DNA of 64,000 nucleotides from Streptomyces pluripotens (GCF_000802245.2 NZ_CP021080.1:5952001-6016000), one strand, 5' to 3'. Shown: positions 28,363-37,598, numbered from the stretch's first letter. Translations and numbers: made by a program. Notes: generated from the sequence alone by a model not told the origin.

Positions 28363-30492
28363 TCAGGCGGGAATGCTCGCCACGCCCGGAGCCAGGAACT
28401 TCTTGCCGTTCACGCGTTCGGAGACACCTTCACGGTCCAGGTACGGGGTGATGCCGCCCAGGTGGAAGGGCCAGCCGGCACCCGTGATCAGGCACAGGTC
28501 GATGTCCTGTGCCTCGGCGACGACGCCCTCGTCGAGCATGAGCCCGATCTCGCGCGCCACGGCGTCGAGGACCCGAGCCCGGACCTGGTCCTCGGTCAGT
28601 ACGACGTCGCCCTGCTTGAGCAGCGCGGCGACCTCCGGGTCCAGTTCGGGCTTGCCGCTGTCGTAGACGTAGAAGCCCCGCTTGCCCGCCTCCACGACCG
28701 CCTTGAGGTTCGCGGAGACCTTGAAACGGTCTGGGAAGGCCCGGTTGAGGGTCTCCGACACGTGCAGGCCGATTGCCGGGCCGACCAGCTCCAGCAGGAC
28801 CAGCGGGGACATCGGCAGACCGAGCGGCTCGACCGCCTTCTCGGCGACCTCGACCGGGGTGCCCTCGTCGATGACGTTCTGGATCTCGCCCATGAACCGG
28901 GTCAGGATGCGGTTCACCACGAAAGCCGGGGCGTCCTTGACCAGGACCGCGGTCTTCTTCAGCTTCTTGGCCACCGCGAAGGCGGTCGCCAGCGAGGCGT
29001 CGTCGGTCTTCTCACCGCGGACGATCTCCAGCAGCGGGAGGACGGCGACCGGGTTGAAGAAGTGGAAGCCGACGACCCGCTCGGGGTGCCTCAACTTCGA
29101 CGCCATCTCCGTCACCGACAGGGACGAGGTGTTGGTCGCGAGGATGGCGTGTGCCGGGGCGACCGCCTCGACCTCCGCGAACACCTGCTGCTTGACGCCC
29201 ATCTCCTCGAAGACCGCCTCGATGACGAAGTCGGCGTCCGAGAAGCCCTCAGCCTTGTCCAGGACACCGGTGACCAGCGCCTTGAGGCGGTTGGCCTTGT
29301 CCTGGTTGATCCGGCCCTTGCCGAGCAGCTTGTCGATCTCGGCGTGGACGTAGCCCACACCCTTGTCGATGCGCTCCTGGTCGATGTCGGTCAGTACGAC
29401 CGGCACCTCCAGGCGGCGCAGGAACAGCAGGGCGAGCTGCGAGGCCATCAGACCCGCGCCGACGACACCGACCTTGGTGACCGGCCGGGCCAGGTTCTTG
29501 TCCGGGGCGCCGGCGGGACGCTTGCCGCGCTTCTGGACGAGGTTGAACGCGTAGATGCCGGCGCGCAGTTCGCCACCCATGATCAGGTCGGCGAGCGCCT
29601 GGTCCTCGGCGTCGTAACCCTGCTGCAGGTCGCCGTCCTTGGCGGCGGCAATGATGTCCAGGGCGCGGTAGGCGGCCGGGGCCGCGCCGTGCACCTTGGA
29701 GTCCGCGATGAAACGACCCTTGGCGACGGCCTGGTCCCAGCCCTCGCCGCGGTCGATCACCGGGCGCTCGACCTCGACGTCGCCCGTGAGCACCCGGGCG
29801 GTCCACAGCAGCGACTGCTCCAGGAAGTCGGCGCCCTCGAAGATCGCGTCGGCGATGCCGAGGTCGAAGACCTGCTGCCCCTTGAGTTGCTTGTTCTGGT
29901 TGAGGCTGTTCTCGATGATCACCGAGACGGCCTTGTCGGCGCCGATCAGGTTCGGCAGCAGCGTGCAGCCGCCCCAGCCGGGTACCAGGCCGAGGAAGAC
30001 CTCAGGCAGCGAGAACGCCGGGATCGCCTTGGAGACGGTCCGGTATGTGCAGTGCAGGCCGACCTCGACACCGCCGCCCATCGCCGCGCCGTTGTAGTAC
30101 GCGAAGGTCGGGACCGCGAGACCCGCGAGGCGCTTGAACACCTCGTGGCCGCCCTTGCCGATGGCGAGCGCGTGCTCGTGTTCCTTCAGCAGTTCCACGC
30201 CCTTGAGGTCGGCGCCGACTGCGAAGATGAACGGTTTGCCGGTGATGCCGGCGCCGACGATCTCACCTTCGGCCGCCTCCTTCTCCACCTGGTCGATCGC
30301 GGTATTGAGGTTCGCGAGCGAGGCGGGGCCGAAGGTGGTCGGCTTGGTGTGGTCCAGACCGTTGTCCAGCGTGATTAGTGCGAAACGCCCGGCGCCGGAC
30401 GGCAGGTCGAAGTGGCGCACGTGTGCGCTGGTGACGACCTCGTCGGGGAACAGGCCCGAGGCCTGCTGCAGAAGCTCGGCGGTGGTGCTCAC
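28363..30492 (-). CDS. fadB: Multifunctional fatty-acid oxidation protein (enoyl-CoA hydratase / 3-hydroxyacyl-CoA dehydrogenase)
   Basis: 709 residues, the usual FadB length. The N-terminal half is a crotonase domain with oxyanion motifs (AYYNGAAMGGGVEVGLHC) and the glutamate region FSLPEVFLGLVPGWGG. The second half is an NAD-dependent 3-hydroxyacyl-CoA dehydrogenase: Rossmann motif VGVVGAGLMASQLALLF and HFFNPVAVLPLLEIVRG. It carries out the hydration and oxidation steps of beta-oxidation, working with the thiolase encoded upstream. The GTG start overlaps the fadA stop by four bases (GTGA), so the two are translationally coupled in the order fadA-fadB. Confidence 0.95.
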   Translation of the reverse strand: MSTTAELLQQASGLFPDEVVTSAHVRHFDLPSGAGRFALITLDNGLDHTKPTTFGPASLANLNTAIDQVEKEAAEGEIVGAGITGKPFIFAVGADLKGVELLKEHEHALAIGKGGHEVFKRLAGLAVPTFAYYNGAAMGGGVEVGLHCTYRTVSKAIPAFSLPEVFLGLVPGWGGCTLLPNLIGADKAVSVIIENSLNQNKQLKGQQVFDLGIADAIFEGADFLEQSLLWTARVLTGDVEVERPVIDRGEGWDQAVAKGRFIADSKVHGAAPAAYRALDIIAAAKDGDLQQGYDAEDQALADLIMGGELRAGIYAFNLVQKRGKRPAGAPDKNLARPVTKVGVVGAGLMASQLALLFLRRLEVPVVLTDIDQERIDKGVGYVHAEIDKLLGKGRINQDKANRLKALVTGVLDKAEGFSDADFVIEAVFEEMGVKQQVFAEVEAVAPAHAILATNTSSLSVTEMASKLRHPERVVGFHFFNPVAVLPLLEIVRGEKTDDASLATAFAVAKKLKKTAVLVKDAPAFVVNRILTRFMGEIQNVIDEGTPVEVAEKAVEPLGLPMSPLVLLELVGPAIGLHVSETLNRAFPDRFKVSANLKAVVEAGKRGFYVYDSGKPELDPEVAALLKQGDVVLTEDQVRARVLDAVAREIGLMLDEGVVAEAQDIDLCLITGAGWPFHLGGITPYLDREGVSERVNGKKFLAPGVASIPA

Positions 30493-31703
30493 TTGTCCCC
30501 CTCGAAGTGCGGGTTCTCCCAGATGACCGTCGCGCCCATGCCGAAGCCGACGCACATGGTGGTCAGGCCGTAGCGGACGTTCGGCTGCTCCTCGAACTGG
30601 CGGGCCAGCTGCGTCATCAGGCGGACGCCGGAGGAGGCCAGCGGGTGGCCGAAGGCGATGGCGCCACCGTACTGGTTGACGCGCTCGTCGTCGGTGATGC
30701 CGTAGTGGTCGAGGAAGGCCAGCACCTGGACGGCGAAAGCTTCGTTGATCTCGAACAGGCCGATGTCGGAGATGGACAGGCCCGCCTTGGCGAGGGCCTT
30801 CTCCGTGGCCGGGATCGGGCCGTAGCCCATGACCTCCGGCTCGACGCCCGCGAAGGCGTACGAGACGAGGCGCATCTTGACGGGCAGGCCATGCTCACGG
30901 GCGAAGTCCTCGCTCGCGATGATGGACGCGGTGGCACCGTCGTTGAGACCGGCCGCGTTGCCCGCAGTGACCCGACCGTGGACGCGGAACGGCGTCTTCA
31001 GGCCCGCCAGGTTCTCCAGGGTCGTGCCGGGACGCATCGGCTCGTCGGCGGTGACCAGACCCCAGCCGGTCTCGCCGCCCTCGGGGTTGGTGCGGCGCAC
31101 CGAGATCGGCACCAGGTCCTGCTGGATCTTGCCGTTGGCGTACGCCTTGGCGGCCCTCTCCTGCGACCGCACCGCGTACTCGTCGGCGCGCAGCTTGGTG
31201 ATCTGCGGGTAGCGGTCGTGCAGGTTCTCCGCGGTCATGCCCATGAACAGGGCGGACTCGTCCACCAGCTTCTCACTGACGAAGCGCGGGTTCGGGTCCA
31301 CGCCCTCACCCATGGGGTGACGGCCCATGTGCTCGACGCCGCCGGCGATGACGGCGTCGTAGGCACCGAAGGCGATCGACCCGGCGGTGGTGGTCACGGC
31401 GGTCAGGGCGCCGGCGCACATGCGGTCGATCGAGTAGCCCGGGACGGACTGGGGCAGACCCGCGAGGATGCCGGCCGTGCGGCCGAGGGTCAGGCCCTGG
31501 TCGCCGATCTGCGTGGTCGCGGCGACGGCGACCTCGTCGATCTTCTTGGGGTCCAGGCCGGGATTGCGGCGCAGCAGCTCCCGGATCGCCTTCACGACGA
31601 GGTCGTCGGCGCGGGTCTCGTGGTAGATGCCCTTCGGGCCCGCCTTGCCGAACGGGGTGCGGACGCCGTCAACGAAGACGACGTCCCTGACGGTACGAGG
31701 CAC
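30489..31703 (-). CDS. fadA: Acetyl-CoA acyltransferase (3-ketoacyl-CoA thiolase)
   Basis: 404 residues from GTG 31703, with GGAGGAGA just upstream. It is a degradative thiolase with the active-site Cys in IDRMCAGALTAV, NEAFAVQVLAFLDHYG, and the C-terminal Cys/Gly motif CVGFGMGATVIWE. It cleaves 3-ketoacyl-CoA with CoA in the last step of beta-oxidation and would form a complex with the FadB encoded by the overlapping gene. Two palindromes lie 40-80 bp upstream of the start and are candidate operators for a fatty-acid-responsive regulator. Confidence 0.95.
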   Translation of the reverse strand: MPRTVRDVVFVDGVRTPFGKAGPKGIYHETRADDLVVKAIRELLRRNPGLDPKKIDEVAVAATTQIGDQGLTLGRTAGILAGLPQSVPGYSIDRMCAGALTAVTTTAGSIAFGAYDAVIAGGVEHMGRHPMGEGVDPNPRFVSEKLVDESALFMGMTAENLHDRYPQITKLRADEYAVRSQERAAKAYANGKIQQDLVPISVRRTNPEGGETGWGLVTADEPMRPGTTLENLAGLKTPFRVHGRVTAGNAAGLNDGATASIIASEDFAREHGLPVKMRLVSYAFAGVEPEVMGYGPIPATEKALAKAGLSISDIGLFEINEAFAVQVLAFLDHYGITDDERVNQYGGAIAFGHPLASSGVRLMTQLARQFEEQPNVRYGLTTMCVGFGMGATVIWENPHFEGDK

Positions 31704-31746
31704 GATGGCTCTCCTCCAGGGTGCGGGATGGCACGGCTGCGATGCG

Positions 31747-31762
31747 CTGAGCGCGCGCTCAG
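31747..31762. promoter_or_regulatory. Perfect 16-bp palindrome upstream of fadA
   Basis: CTGAGCGCGCGCTCAG, 44 bp upstream of the fadA start. Its position between start codon and probable promoter fits a TetR-type operator; identity of the regulator is unknown. Confidence 0.45.
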
Positions 31763-31771
31763 AACCCATGC

Positions 31772-31783
31772 TACTTATGAGTA
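31772..31783. promoter_or_regulatory. Second inverted repeat upstream of fadA
   Basis: TACTTATGAGTA, 10 of 12 positions symmetric, in an A/T-rich patch that is unusual for this DNA. It may be part of the fadA promoter or an operator. Confidence 0.35.
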
Positions 31784-32162
31784 ACGTAGCTGCCCAGTCC
31801 TGCCGGGGGGAGCGGTGAACGTCACACCTGCTGTGGCGCCGCGAACCACCTGTCCGGCGGTGCCGGAGGCGATGCGCAAGGCTCCGGCACCCGGCCCGCT
31901 CCCCGTGCAGAAGGCGCTCCGGGGCGTGGAGGAGCGCGGGTCCCCGCGCGCCACCCGCCCGCCACCCTGCGTGGCCCTACGAGCCGGCCGGTCCTCCTCG
32001 CCCGTGCCCCCTGAACGTCGTTCCGGGGGCCCCGAGGGCGTGCCGGTCGCTGCCGGTAGGGCTCCGTGTGTCCGCCGTGCGTCCTATGCCGTCCCGGGAT
32101 CTTGGCGTGATTTCGACGCCCCGTACCCGCTTCCGCGGTCCCGGCTCATCGCTCGAGATGGC

Positions 32163-33452
32163 TCAGGCCCCGGTCGTGGCGAGCGCGGTCACCAGCACGG
32201 GGGTGACCAGTTCGACCTGCCACGGCCGAGCCCCGTAGCCCGCCAGTGCGGCCCCCACCGACCCGGCGTCCACCACGGCGGGCGGCTCCCAGCAGACCCG
32301 CCGCACGGTGTCCGGCGAGGCCAGGTTCTCCTGAGGCATATGGAGCTGCTCAGCGAGGGCCGAGACCCCGGCCCGGGCAGCGGACAGCCGGGCCGCGGCT
32401 GCGGGGTCCTTGTCTGCCCAGGCCCGAGGAGGCGGCGGCCCGGTCACGGGCTGTCCCGGCTGTGGCAGCGCACTGTCGGGAAGGGCCTTGGCCCGGTCCA
32501 CGGCCGCCTGCCACTGCTCCAGTTGCCGTCGTCCCGTTCGGTTGCTGAACCCGTTCAGCGCGGCGAGCGCATGCACGTTTCCGGGCAGGGAGAGCGCGGC
32601 CTCCACGATGGCCGCGTCGCTCAGCACCTTGCCCGGTGACACGTCCCGCCGCTGCGCGATCCGGTCCCGTGTCTGCCACAGCTCCCTCACGACGGCGAGT
32701 TGCCGGCGCCGTCGTACCTTGTGCATCCCGGACGTCCGGCGCCAGGGATCCTTCCTCGGTTCGGTCGGCGGCGCGGCCGCGATGGCGCTGAACTCCTCCA
32801 GGGCCCACTCCAGCTTGCCCTGCCGGTCCAGCTCCTTCTCCAGGGCGTCGCGCAGGTCGACGAGGAGTTCGACGTCCAGGGCCGCGTAGCGCAGCCACGG
32901 CTCGGGCAGCGGTCGGGTGGACCAGTCGACGGCGGAGTGGCCCTTCTCCAGGACGTAGCCGAGGACACCCTCGACCATCGCGCCCAGGCCCACACGGGGG
33001 AACCCGGCGAGTCGGCCGGCCAGCTCGGTGTCGAAGAGCCCGGTCGGGACCATGCCTATCTCGCGCAGGCAGGGGAGGTCCTGGGTGGCCGCGTGCAGCA
33101 CCCACTCGACGCCGGACAGGGCCTCGCCGAGTCCCGAGAGGTCGGGGCAGGCGACGGGGTCGATCAACGCGGTACCGGCACCCGCGCGGCGCAGCTGAAC
33201 CAGGTAGGCGCGCTGGCCGTAGCGGTAGCCGGAGGCGCGCTCGGCGTCCACGGCCACGGGGCCGGTGCCGGCGGCGAAGGCGGTGATCACCTCAGTGAGG
33301 GCCGGTCCGTCGGCGATCACGGGTGGAATGCCCTCGCGGGGTTCGAGCAAGGGAACCGGTGCCCCCGGCACAGAAGATCCGGCGTCATCAGGAGGAGTGC
33401 CTCCCCTGGGGCGCAGGGAACTGTCTGCTGCGGTGTCTTGGGCGTCGGTCAC
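32163..33452 (-). CDS. Ribonuclease D-like DEDD 3'-5' exonuclease with HRDC domain
   Basis: 429 residues. The N-terminal 40 residues are Pro/Gly-rich and disordered. The DEDD exonuclease domain follows: ExoI VAVDAERASGYRYGQRAYLV (Asp and Glu), ExoII WVLHAATQDLPCL, and ExoIII RYAALDVELLVDL (Tyr and Asp). An HRDC domain is at about 235-320 (RRRQLAVVRELWQTRDRIAQ). A C-terminal extension of about 90 residues completes it. The protein probably trims 3' ends of stable RNAs. It is encoded downstream of whiI on the same strand but separated by a very strong palindrome, so it is a separate unit. Confidence 0.9.
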   Translation of the reverse strand: MTDAQDTAADSSLRPRGGTPPDDAGSSVPGAPVPLLEPREGIPPVIADGPALTEVITAFAAGTGPVAVDAERASGYRYGQRAYLVQLRRAGAGTALIDPVACPDLSGLGEALSGVEWVLHAATQDLPCLREIGMVPTGLFDTELAGRLAGFPRVGLGAMVEGVLGYVLEKGHSAVDWSTRPLPEPWLRYAALDVELLVDLRDALEKELDRQGKLEWALEEFSAIAAAPPTEPRKDPWRRTSGMHKVRRRRQLAVVRELWQTRDRIAQRRDVSPGKVLSDAAIVEAALSLPGNVHALAALNGFSNRTGRRQLEQWQAAVDRAKALPDSALPQPGQPVTGPPPPRAWADKDPAAAARLSAARAGVSALAEQLHMPQENLASPDTVRRVCWEPPAVVDAGSVGAALAGYGARPWQVELVTPVLVTALATTGA

Positions 33453-33477
33453 CTGTCAAGGGTATCCGTGTGGGGAA

Positions 33478-33513
33478 GGCGCTCGCCGACGGAACGTTCC
33501 GTCGGCGAGCGCC
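33478..33513 (-). terminator. Perfect 36-bp palindrome between whiI and the RNase D gene
   Basis: 18-nt arms beginning GGCGCTCGCCGACGG pair without a single mismatch. It lies 88 bp beyond the whiI stop and 26 bp before the RNase D-like start on the minus strand. The most likely role is a terminator for whiI. In double-stranded form it is also a cruciform-capable site. Confidence 0.75.
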
Positions 33514-33600
33514 GGAGGGGCGTAAACCAGTCAGCGAACGGTCAGCACGGTGACACCCCCGGTTCACGCGGGCGGGCGTGGCGGCCGTGTCGCGGGGGCG

Positions 33601-34260
33601 TCAGTGGATGATCCCGGTACGCAGGGCCACGGCCACCATGCCGGCCCGGTCGCCCGTGCCGAGCTTGCGGGCGATCCGGGCGAGGTGGCTCTTCACGGTG
33701 AGGGCGGACAGGCCCATGGAGACGCCGATCGCCTTGTTCGACTGGCCCTCCGCGACCAGTCGCAGCACCTCCACTTCGCGCCCGGACAGCTCTCGGTAGC
33801 CGCCCGGGTGGCTCGGGGCACCCGGGGGGCGGCGGTGCATCCGGGCGGCGGCACCGAGGGGGGCGGCGCCGGGCCGGGTGGGCAGGCCGATGTTGGTGCG
33901 GGTGCCGGTGACGACATAGCCCTTGACGCCGCCGGCCAGGGCGTTGCGGACCGCTCCGATGTCGTCGGCGGCGGACAGGGCCAGTCCGTTGGGCCAGCCC
34001 GCGGCGCGGGTCTCGGACAGTAGGGTCAGGCCGGAGCCGTCGGGCAGGTGGACGTCGGCGACACAGATGTCGCGCGGGTTGCCGATGCGGGGACGAGCCT
34101 CCGCGATGGACGAGGCCTCGATGACATCGCGCACGCCGAGCGCCCACAGGTGGCGGGTGACGGTGGAGCGGACGCGCGGGTCGGCCACGACCACCATGGC
34201 GGTCGGCTTGTTCGGGCGGTAGGCGACCAGGCTTGCGGGTTGCTCAAGGAGAACGGACAC
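33601..34260 (-). CDS. whiI: Atypical orphan response regulator WhiI (sporulation)
   Basis: 219 residues from GTG 34260, with AGGAGG five bases upstream. The N-terminal part is a receiver-like domain: Asp69 in VADVHLPDGSG is the phospho-acceptor position. The usual acidic pair near residue 26 is Ala-Asp (VVVADPR), and the conserved Lys near 118 is Thr (GYVVTG), so normal phosphotransfer is unlikely. The C-terminal 65 residues are a LuxR/NarL HTH (LSGREVEVLRLVAEGQSNKA). No histidine kinase is adjacent. In S. coelicolor WhiI is required for sporulation septation and maturation and is transcribed by sigma-WhiG (literature from memory); a matching promoter is present here. Confidence 0.93.
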   Translation of the reverse strand: MSVLLEQPASLVAYRPNKPTAMVVVADPRVRSTVTRHLWALGVRDVIEASSIAEARPRIGNPRDICVADVHLPDGSGLTLLSETRAAGWPNGLALSAADDIGAVRNALAGGVKGYVVTGTRTNIGLPTRPGAAPLGAAARMHRRPPGAPSHPGGYRELSGREVEVLRLVAEGQSNKAIGVSMGLSALTVKSHLARIARKLGTGDRAGMVAVALRTGIIH

Positions 34261-34338
34261 CAGGCCTCCTGGGTGGGGGGACGGGGCCGGCTTGTGGGGA
34301 TGAAGCCGGGACGAACCGTGCTTTCAAGGTCACAGTCG

Positions 34339-34366
34339 TCTTCGGCAGCTGACTGGTCCGCCTTTA
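34339..34366 (-). promoter_or_regulatory. Sigma-WhiG-type promoter of whiI
   Basis: On the minus strand TAAA (34366-34363) and GCCGAAGA (34346-34339) are separated by 16 nt, close to the sigma-WhiG/FliA consensus TAAA-N15-GCCGATAA. It lies 79 bp upstream of the whiI GTG. This agrees with the known dependence of whiI on sigma-WhiG. Confidence 0.75.
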
Positions 34367-34542
34367 GAGAATGATCACGATCTAGTGAGTAACAATCTGC
34401 GCAATTCGGACGCGCGATCGATCACCCGAAGATCGAGTCGGTTCAAGCAGATGCGATTCGAGTACAGAAAGTGGCCGTATCGACAAAGAGATGGTCAACA
34501 GGGCCCTCATGTGGATGACGTAGCCGCACTCCGGCGCTCAGC

Positions 34543-35214
34543 TCACCGGGACTTCGGGTCCCTGCGCTGCGGCAGGGTCACCACCGAGGCGTCCCCGGGA
34601 CCAGCCGGCGGCAGCCCCGCCACTTGGGCCAGTAGATCGCACCAGGAGGCCAGGTGGGCGGCGGTGTCCGGAACCCCTCCCAGGCCCTCGCGGGGCGTCC
34701 AGGAGGCGCGGATCTCGATCTGCGAGGCCGGCGGGCGCTCGGCCAGACCGCCGAAGTAGTGGGAACTCGCGCGCGTGACCGTACCGCTCGGCTCGCCGTA
34801 CCCGAGGCCACGCACCTGCAGCGCGCCGGTCAGCCACGACCAGCACACCTCGGGCAGCAGCGGATCGGCCGCCATCTCCGGCTCCAGCTCCGCCCGCACC
34901 AGCGTCACCAGCCGGAAGGTGCCCCGCCAGGCGTCGTGCCCCGCCGGATCGTGCAGCAGCACCAGCCGTCCGTCGGCCAGCTCCTGCTCGCCGTCGACCA
35001 CCACCGCCTCCAGCGCGTACGCGTGCGGGGCGAGCCGCCGTGGGGCGGGCGTCGGCTCCACCTCGACCTGCGGCCGTACCCGTGCGGTCCGCAGTGCGTC
35101 GACCGCAGCCCGGAACGCGGGCGGCAGTGCACTGCCCGCCCGCCCCCCGGCGGTGTCCTTCGCGTCGTCCATTCCGTCAGCGCCGTCCGACAGTCGTCCC
35201 TGAGCCCCAGCCAT
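34543..35214 (-). CDS. DUF3000-family protein
   Basis: 223 residues from ATG 35214. An Ala/Gly-rich start is followed by a compact domain with [67 protein letters not shown] and [10 protein letters not shown], the pattern of the actinobacterial DUF3000 family. The function of this family is unknown. It is divergent from hemE, and the pairing next to hemE is conserved in Streptomyces as far as I recall, which hints at a haem- or growth-related role without proving it. Frames that extend the gene upstream run antisense to hemE and are rejected. Confidence 0.82.
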   Translation of the reverse strand: MAGAQGRLSDGADGMDDAKDTAGGRAGSALPPAFRAAVDALRTARVRPQVEVEPTPAPRRLAPHAYALEAVVVDGEQELADGRLVLLHDPAGHDAWRGTFRLVTLVRAELEPEMAADPLLPEVCWSWLTGALQVRGLGYGEPSGTVTRASSHYFGGLAERPPASQIEIRASWTPREGLGGVPDTAAHLASWCDLLAQVAGLPPAGPGDASVVTLPQRRDPKSR

Positions 35215-35311
35215 GCGGGGAAGAGTAAGGGGAACCGCGCCGGTGCGCAGGCAGGGACACCCCAAAGGGCGGGCGCAACTCTGCGCCGCCGGCCGTGCGA
35301 GACTTGCCGCT

Positions 35312-36379
35312 GTGAGTGCCAACGCAAGCCCTTCGGGCCAGCAGCCGACAGCGACGTACGACAGCGCCTTCCTCAAGGCGTGCCGGCGCGAGGCCGTACC
35401 GCACACCCCGGTGTGGTTCATGCGCCAGGCCGGCCGCTCCCTTCCCGAGTACCGCAAGGTGCGTGAGGGCGTCCCCATGCTGGAGTCCTGCATGCGGCCC
35501 GAGCTGGTCACCGAGATCACGCTCCAGCCGGTGCGCCGGCACAACGTGGACGCCGCCATCTACTTCAGTGACATCGTCGTCCCGCTCAAGGCCATCGGTC
35601 TCGACCTCGACATCAAGCCCGGTGTGGGCCCGGTCGTCGAGCAGCCGATCCGTACCCGCGCCGACCTGGCCCGGCTGCGCGACCTCACACCCGAGGACGT
35701 CCCCTACGTCACCGAAGCGATCGGCCAGCTCACCTGTGAGCTGGGCGCCACCCCCCTGATCGGTTTCGCCGGAGCGCCCTTCACCCTCGCGAGCTACCTG
35801 GTCGAGGGCGGCCCGTCCCGCACGTACGAGAACGCCAAGGCGATGATGTACGGCGATCCCGGGCTGTGGGCCGACCTGCTCGACCGACTCGCCGACATCA
35901 CGGCCGTCTTCCTGAAGGTCCAGATCGAGGCCGGTGCCAGCGCGGTCCAACTCTTCGACTCCTGGGCCGGTGCACTGGCCCCGGCCGACTACCGGCACTC
36001 GGTCATGCCCGCCTCCGCGAAGGTCTTCGAGGCGGTCGCCGGCTACGGCGTCCCGCGCATCCACTTCGGCGTCGGCACCGGTGAACTGCTGAAGCTCATG
36101 GGCGAGGCCGGCGCGGATGTCGTCGGCGTCGACTGGCGCGTCCCGCTGGATGAGGCACAGCGGCGTGTCGGCCCCGGCCGGGCGCTCCAGGGCAACCTCG
36201 ACCCGACGGTGCTGTTCACCGGCAAGGACACGGTCGAGGCCAAGGCCCGCGAAGTACTGGACGCGGCCGAGGGCCTGGAGGGCCACGTCTTCAACCTCGG
36301 GCACGGTGTCCTACCGACCACCGACCCGGACGCATTGACCCGGCTCGTGGAGTACGTCCACACCCGGACCGCGCGCTGA
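35312..36379 (+). CDS. hemE: Uroporphyrinogen decarboxylase
   Basis: 355 residues from GTG 35312. It converts uroporphyrinogen III to coproporphyrinogen III in haem synthesis. Family signatures are the N-terminal [19 protein letters not shown] and the catalytic Asp motif [14 protein letters not shown], with [17 protein letters not shown] and [16 protein letters not shown] further on. The start follows the family's expected N-terminus; upstream in-frame codons lie within the divergent promoter of the DUF3000 gene. hemY and hemQ, the later steps of the same pathway, are encoded 4 kb downstream. Confidence 0.97.
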   Translation: MSANASPSGQQPTATYDSAFLKACRREAVPHTPVWFMRQAGRSLPEYRKVREGVPMLESCMRPELVTEITLQPVRRHNVDAAIYFSDIVVPLKAIGLDLDIKPGVGPVVEQPIRTRADLARLRDLTPEDVPYVTEAIGQLTCELGATPLIGFAGAPFTLASYLVEGGPSRTYENAKAMMYGDPGLWADLLDRLADITAVFLKVQIEAGASAVQLFDSWAGALAPADYRHSVMPASAKVFEAVAGYGVPRIHFGVGTGELLKLMGEAGADVVGVDWRVPLDEAQRRVGPGRALQGNLDPTVLFTGKDTVEAKAREVLDAAEGLEGHVFNLGHGVLPTTDPDALTRLVEYVHTRTAR

Positions 36380-36380
36380 C

Positions 36381-37205
36381 TCACCCGGTGTACCGGGGCC
36401 GTGCCTGCCTGCCGAACAGCAGGCCGGGCGGCTCCGGCGGGGGAGGGGTGCCGGGCTTGAGCGGTAGGGCGAGCAACATGCCCGTGACGAACCCGACCAC
36501 ATGAGCCGCGTACGCCACGGTTCCGGCGCCGAAGACCACGCCCCCGGAGGAGTACACCGCCTGGAGCACGAACCAGAAGCCCAGCACCAGCCAGGCGGGC
36601 AGTCGCAGCGGGAGGAAGACCAGGAACGGGACGAGGACCCAGACCCGGGCCTTCGGGTACAGCACCAGATAGGCACCCAGGACCCCGGCGATCGCGCCGG
36701 ACGCACCGATCAGCGGGTCGCCGGAGGCGTCGTTGAGCAACGCGAAGCCGTACCCGGCCGCGTAGCCGCAGACGACGTAGAACAGGACGTAGCGGATGTG
36801 GCCCATCCGGTCCTCGACGTTGTTGCCGAAGATCAGCAGGAAGAGCATGTTGCCCAGCAGATGCAGCCAGCTGCCGTGCAGGAACATCGCCGTGAAGACG
36901 GACAGTACGGGGGACTTGCCGTAGGGCGGCGGGCCGACGATGCATCCCGGGCCGGCCGGGCCCACCCCCACATCGCCGGTGGGGACCGACTGCGACATCC
37001 GATGGTGGATCAACTCCCTCGGGACCAGCGCGTAGTGGTCCAGGAAGGCGTGCAGACGGCACAACTGCGCCAGGTCACCGCCGCCTGCCACGGAACCGGT
37101 AAGGCCGGGCGTGGAGAGGAACACGATGACGTTGGCCGCGATGAGGGCATACGTCACCCAGGGGGTGCGGCGCGCCGGGTTCACGTCATGGACGGGGATG
37201 ACCAC
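36381..37205 (-). CDS. Rhomboid-family intramembrane serine protease
   Basis: 274 residues if started at GTG 37205; TTG 37211 is the alternative, and neither has an obvious ribosome binding site. Seven or so hydrophobic segments are visible. The rhomboid hallmarks are FLHGSWLHLLGNMLFL (His and Asn of the oxyanion region), the nucleophile Ser in GDPLIGASGAIAGVLGAYL and the catalytic His in YAAHVVGFVTG. A soluble loop of about 60 residues follows the first transmembrane segment. Substrate unknown. It converges on hemE with only one base between stops. Confidence 0.9.
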   Translation of the reverse strand: MVIPVHDVNPARRTPWVTYALIAANVIVFLSTPGLTGSVAGGGDLAQLCRLHAFLDHYALVPRELIHHRMSQSVPTGDVGVGPAGPGCIVGPPPYGKSPVLSVFTAMFLHGSWLHLLGNMLFLLIFGNNVEDRMGHIRYVLFYVVCGYAAGYGFALLNDASGDPLIGASGAIAGVLGAYLVLYPKARVWVLVPFLVFLPLRLPAWLVLGFWFVLQAVYSSGGVVFGAGTVAYAAHVVGFVTGMLLALPLKPGTPPPPEPPGLLFGRQARPRYTG

Positions 37206-37296
37206 ACACAAGTAGTGCCCACGACGAGGCGGACGAACCGGTGAACGGTGCCGGGCGGGCGCTCGTATGTCCTTTCAACCGATGTGAGGACAGGCG

Positions 37297-37566
37297 ATGA
37301 GCGAACGAGTTACCCCCGCGATGCACGCTCTGCCCGACGGGGAGGCGGAGCTCTCCCTGGTCGTACGGCTCCCGTGGGAGGACGTCGCGCGGCTCGGTCA
37401 GGACGCCGGGCGGCTTGCGGCACAGACGGGGCGGCCCGTGACGCTGGACGAGGCGGTGAGCCACCGGCTGCGGTCGGCCCGGCCGCCGGCTTCCCACGCG
37501 AAGCCGGCGGACACCACCGGCGCCGCGGCCGTCTCCACTCTGCCGCGGGCCAGCGGGACGGCCTAG
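37297..37566 (+). CDS. Small conserved protein of unknown function
   Basis: 89 residues from ATG 37297 with GAGGACAGG upstream. The centre (AELSLVVRLPWEDVARLGQDAGRLAAQTGRPV) looks like a strand followed by a helix with a ribbon-helix-helix flavour, and the C-terminal third is Ala/Pro-rich. It is divergent from the rhomboid gene and convergent with the flavin reductase gene. I cannot assign a family. Confidence 0.6.
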   Translation: MSERVTPAMHALPDGEAELSLVVRLPWEDVARLGQDAGRLAAQTGRPVTLDEAVSHRLRSARPPASHAKPADTTGAAAVSTLPRASGTA

Positions 37567-37598
37567 GGGGTACCGCCCGTGTGGTCGGGGATGCGGCG

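Larger units (their letters stand above)
31704..32162. other. Gene-free interval upstream of fadA
   Basis: 459 bp. Near fadA it holds two palindromes described separately. Further away is a hairpin GGTGCCGGAG/CTCCGGCACC (31859-31868 with 31882-31891), which may terminate transcription of the RNase D-like gene on the minus strand (stop at 32163). A plus-strand open frame here has no domain resemblance. Confidence 0.45.

Noticed and set aside
28303..30378. Plus-strand frame of 690 codons opposite fadB
   Set aside because: Composition artefact; fadB has intact crotonase and dehydrogenase motifs.
31815..32639. Plus-strand frame upstream of and overlapping the RNase D-like gene
   Set aside because: Pro/Arg/Ser-rich, no domain, overlaps the 3' end of a convincing gene; the non-overlapping part lacks coding character.
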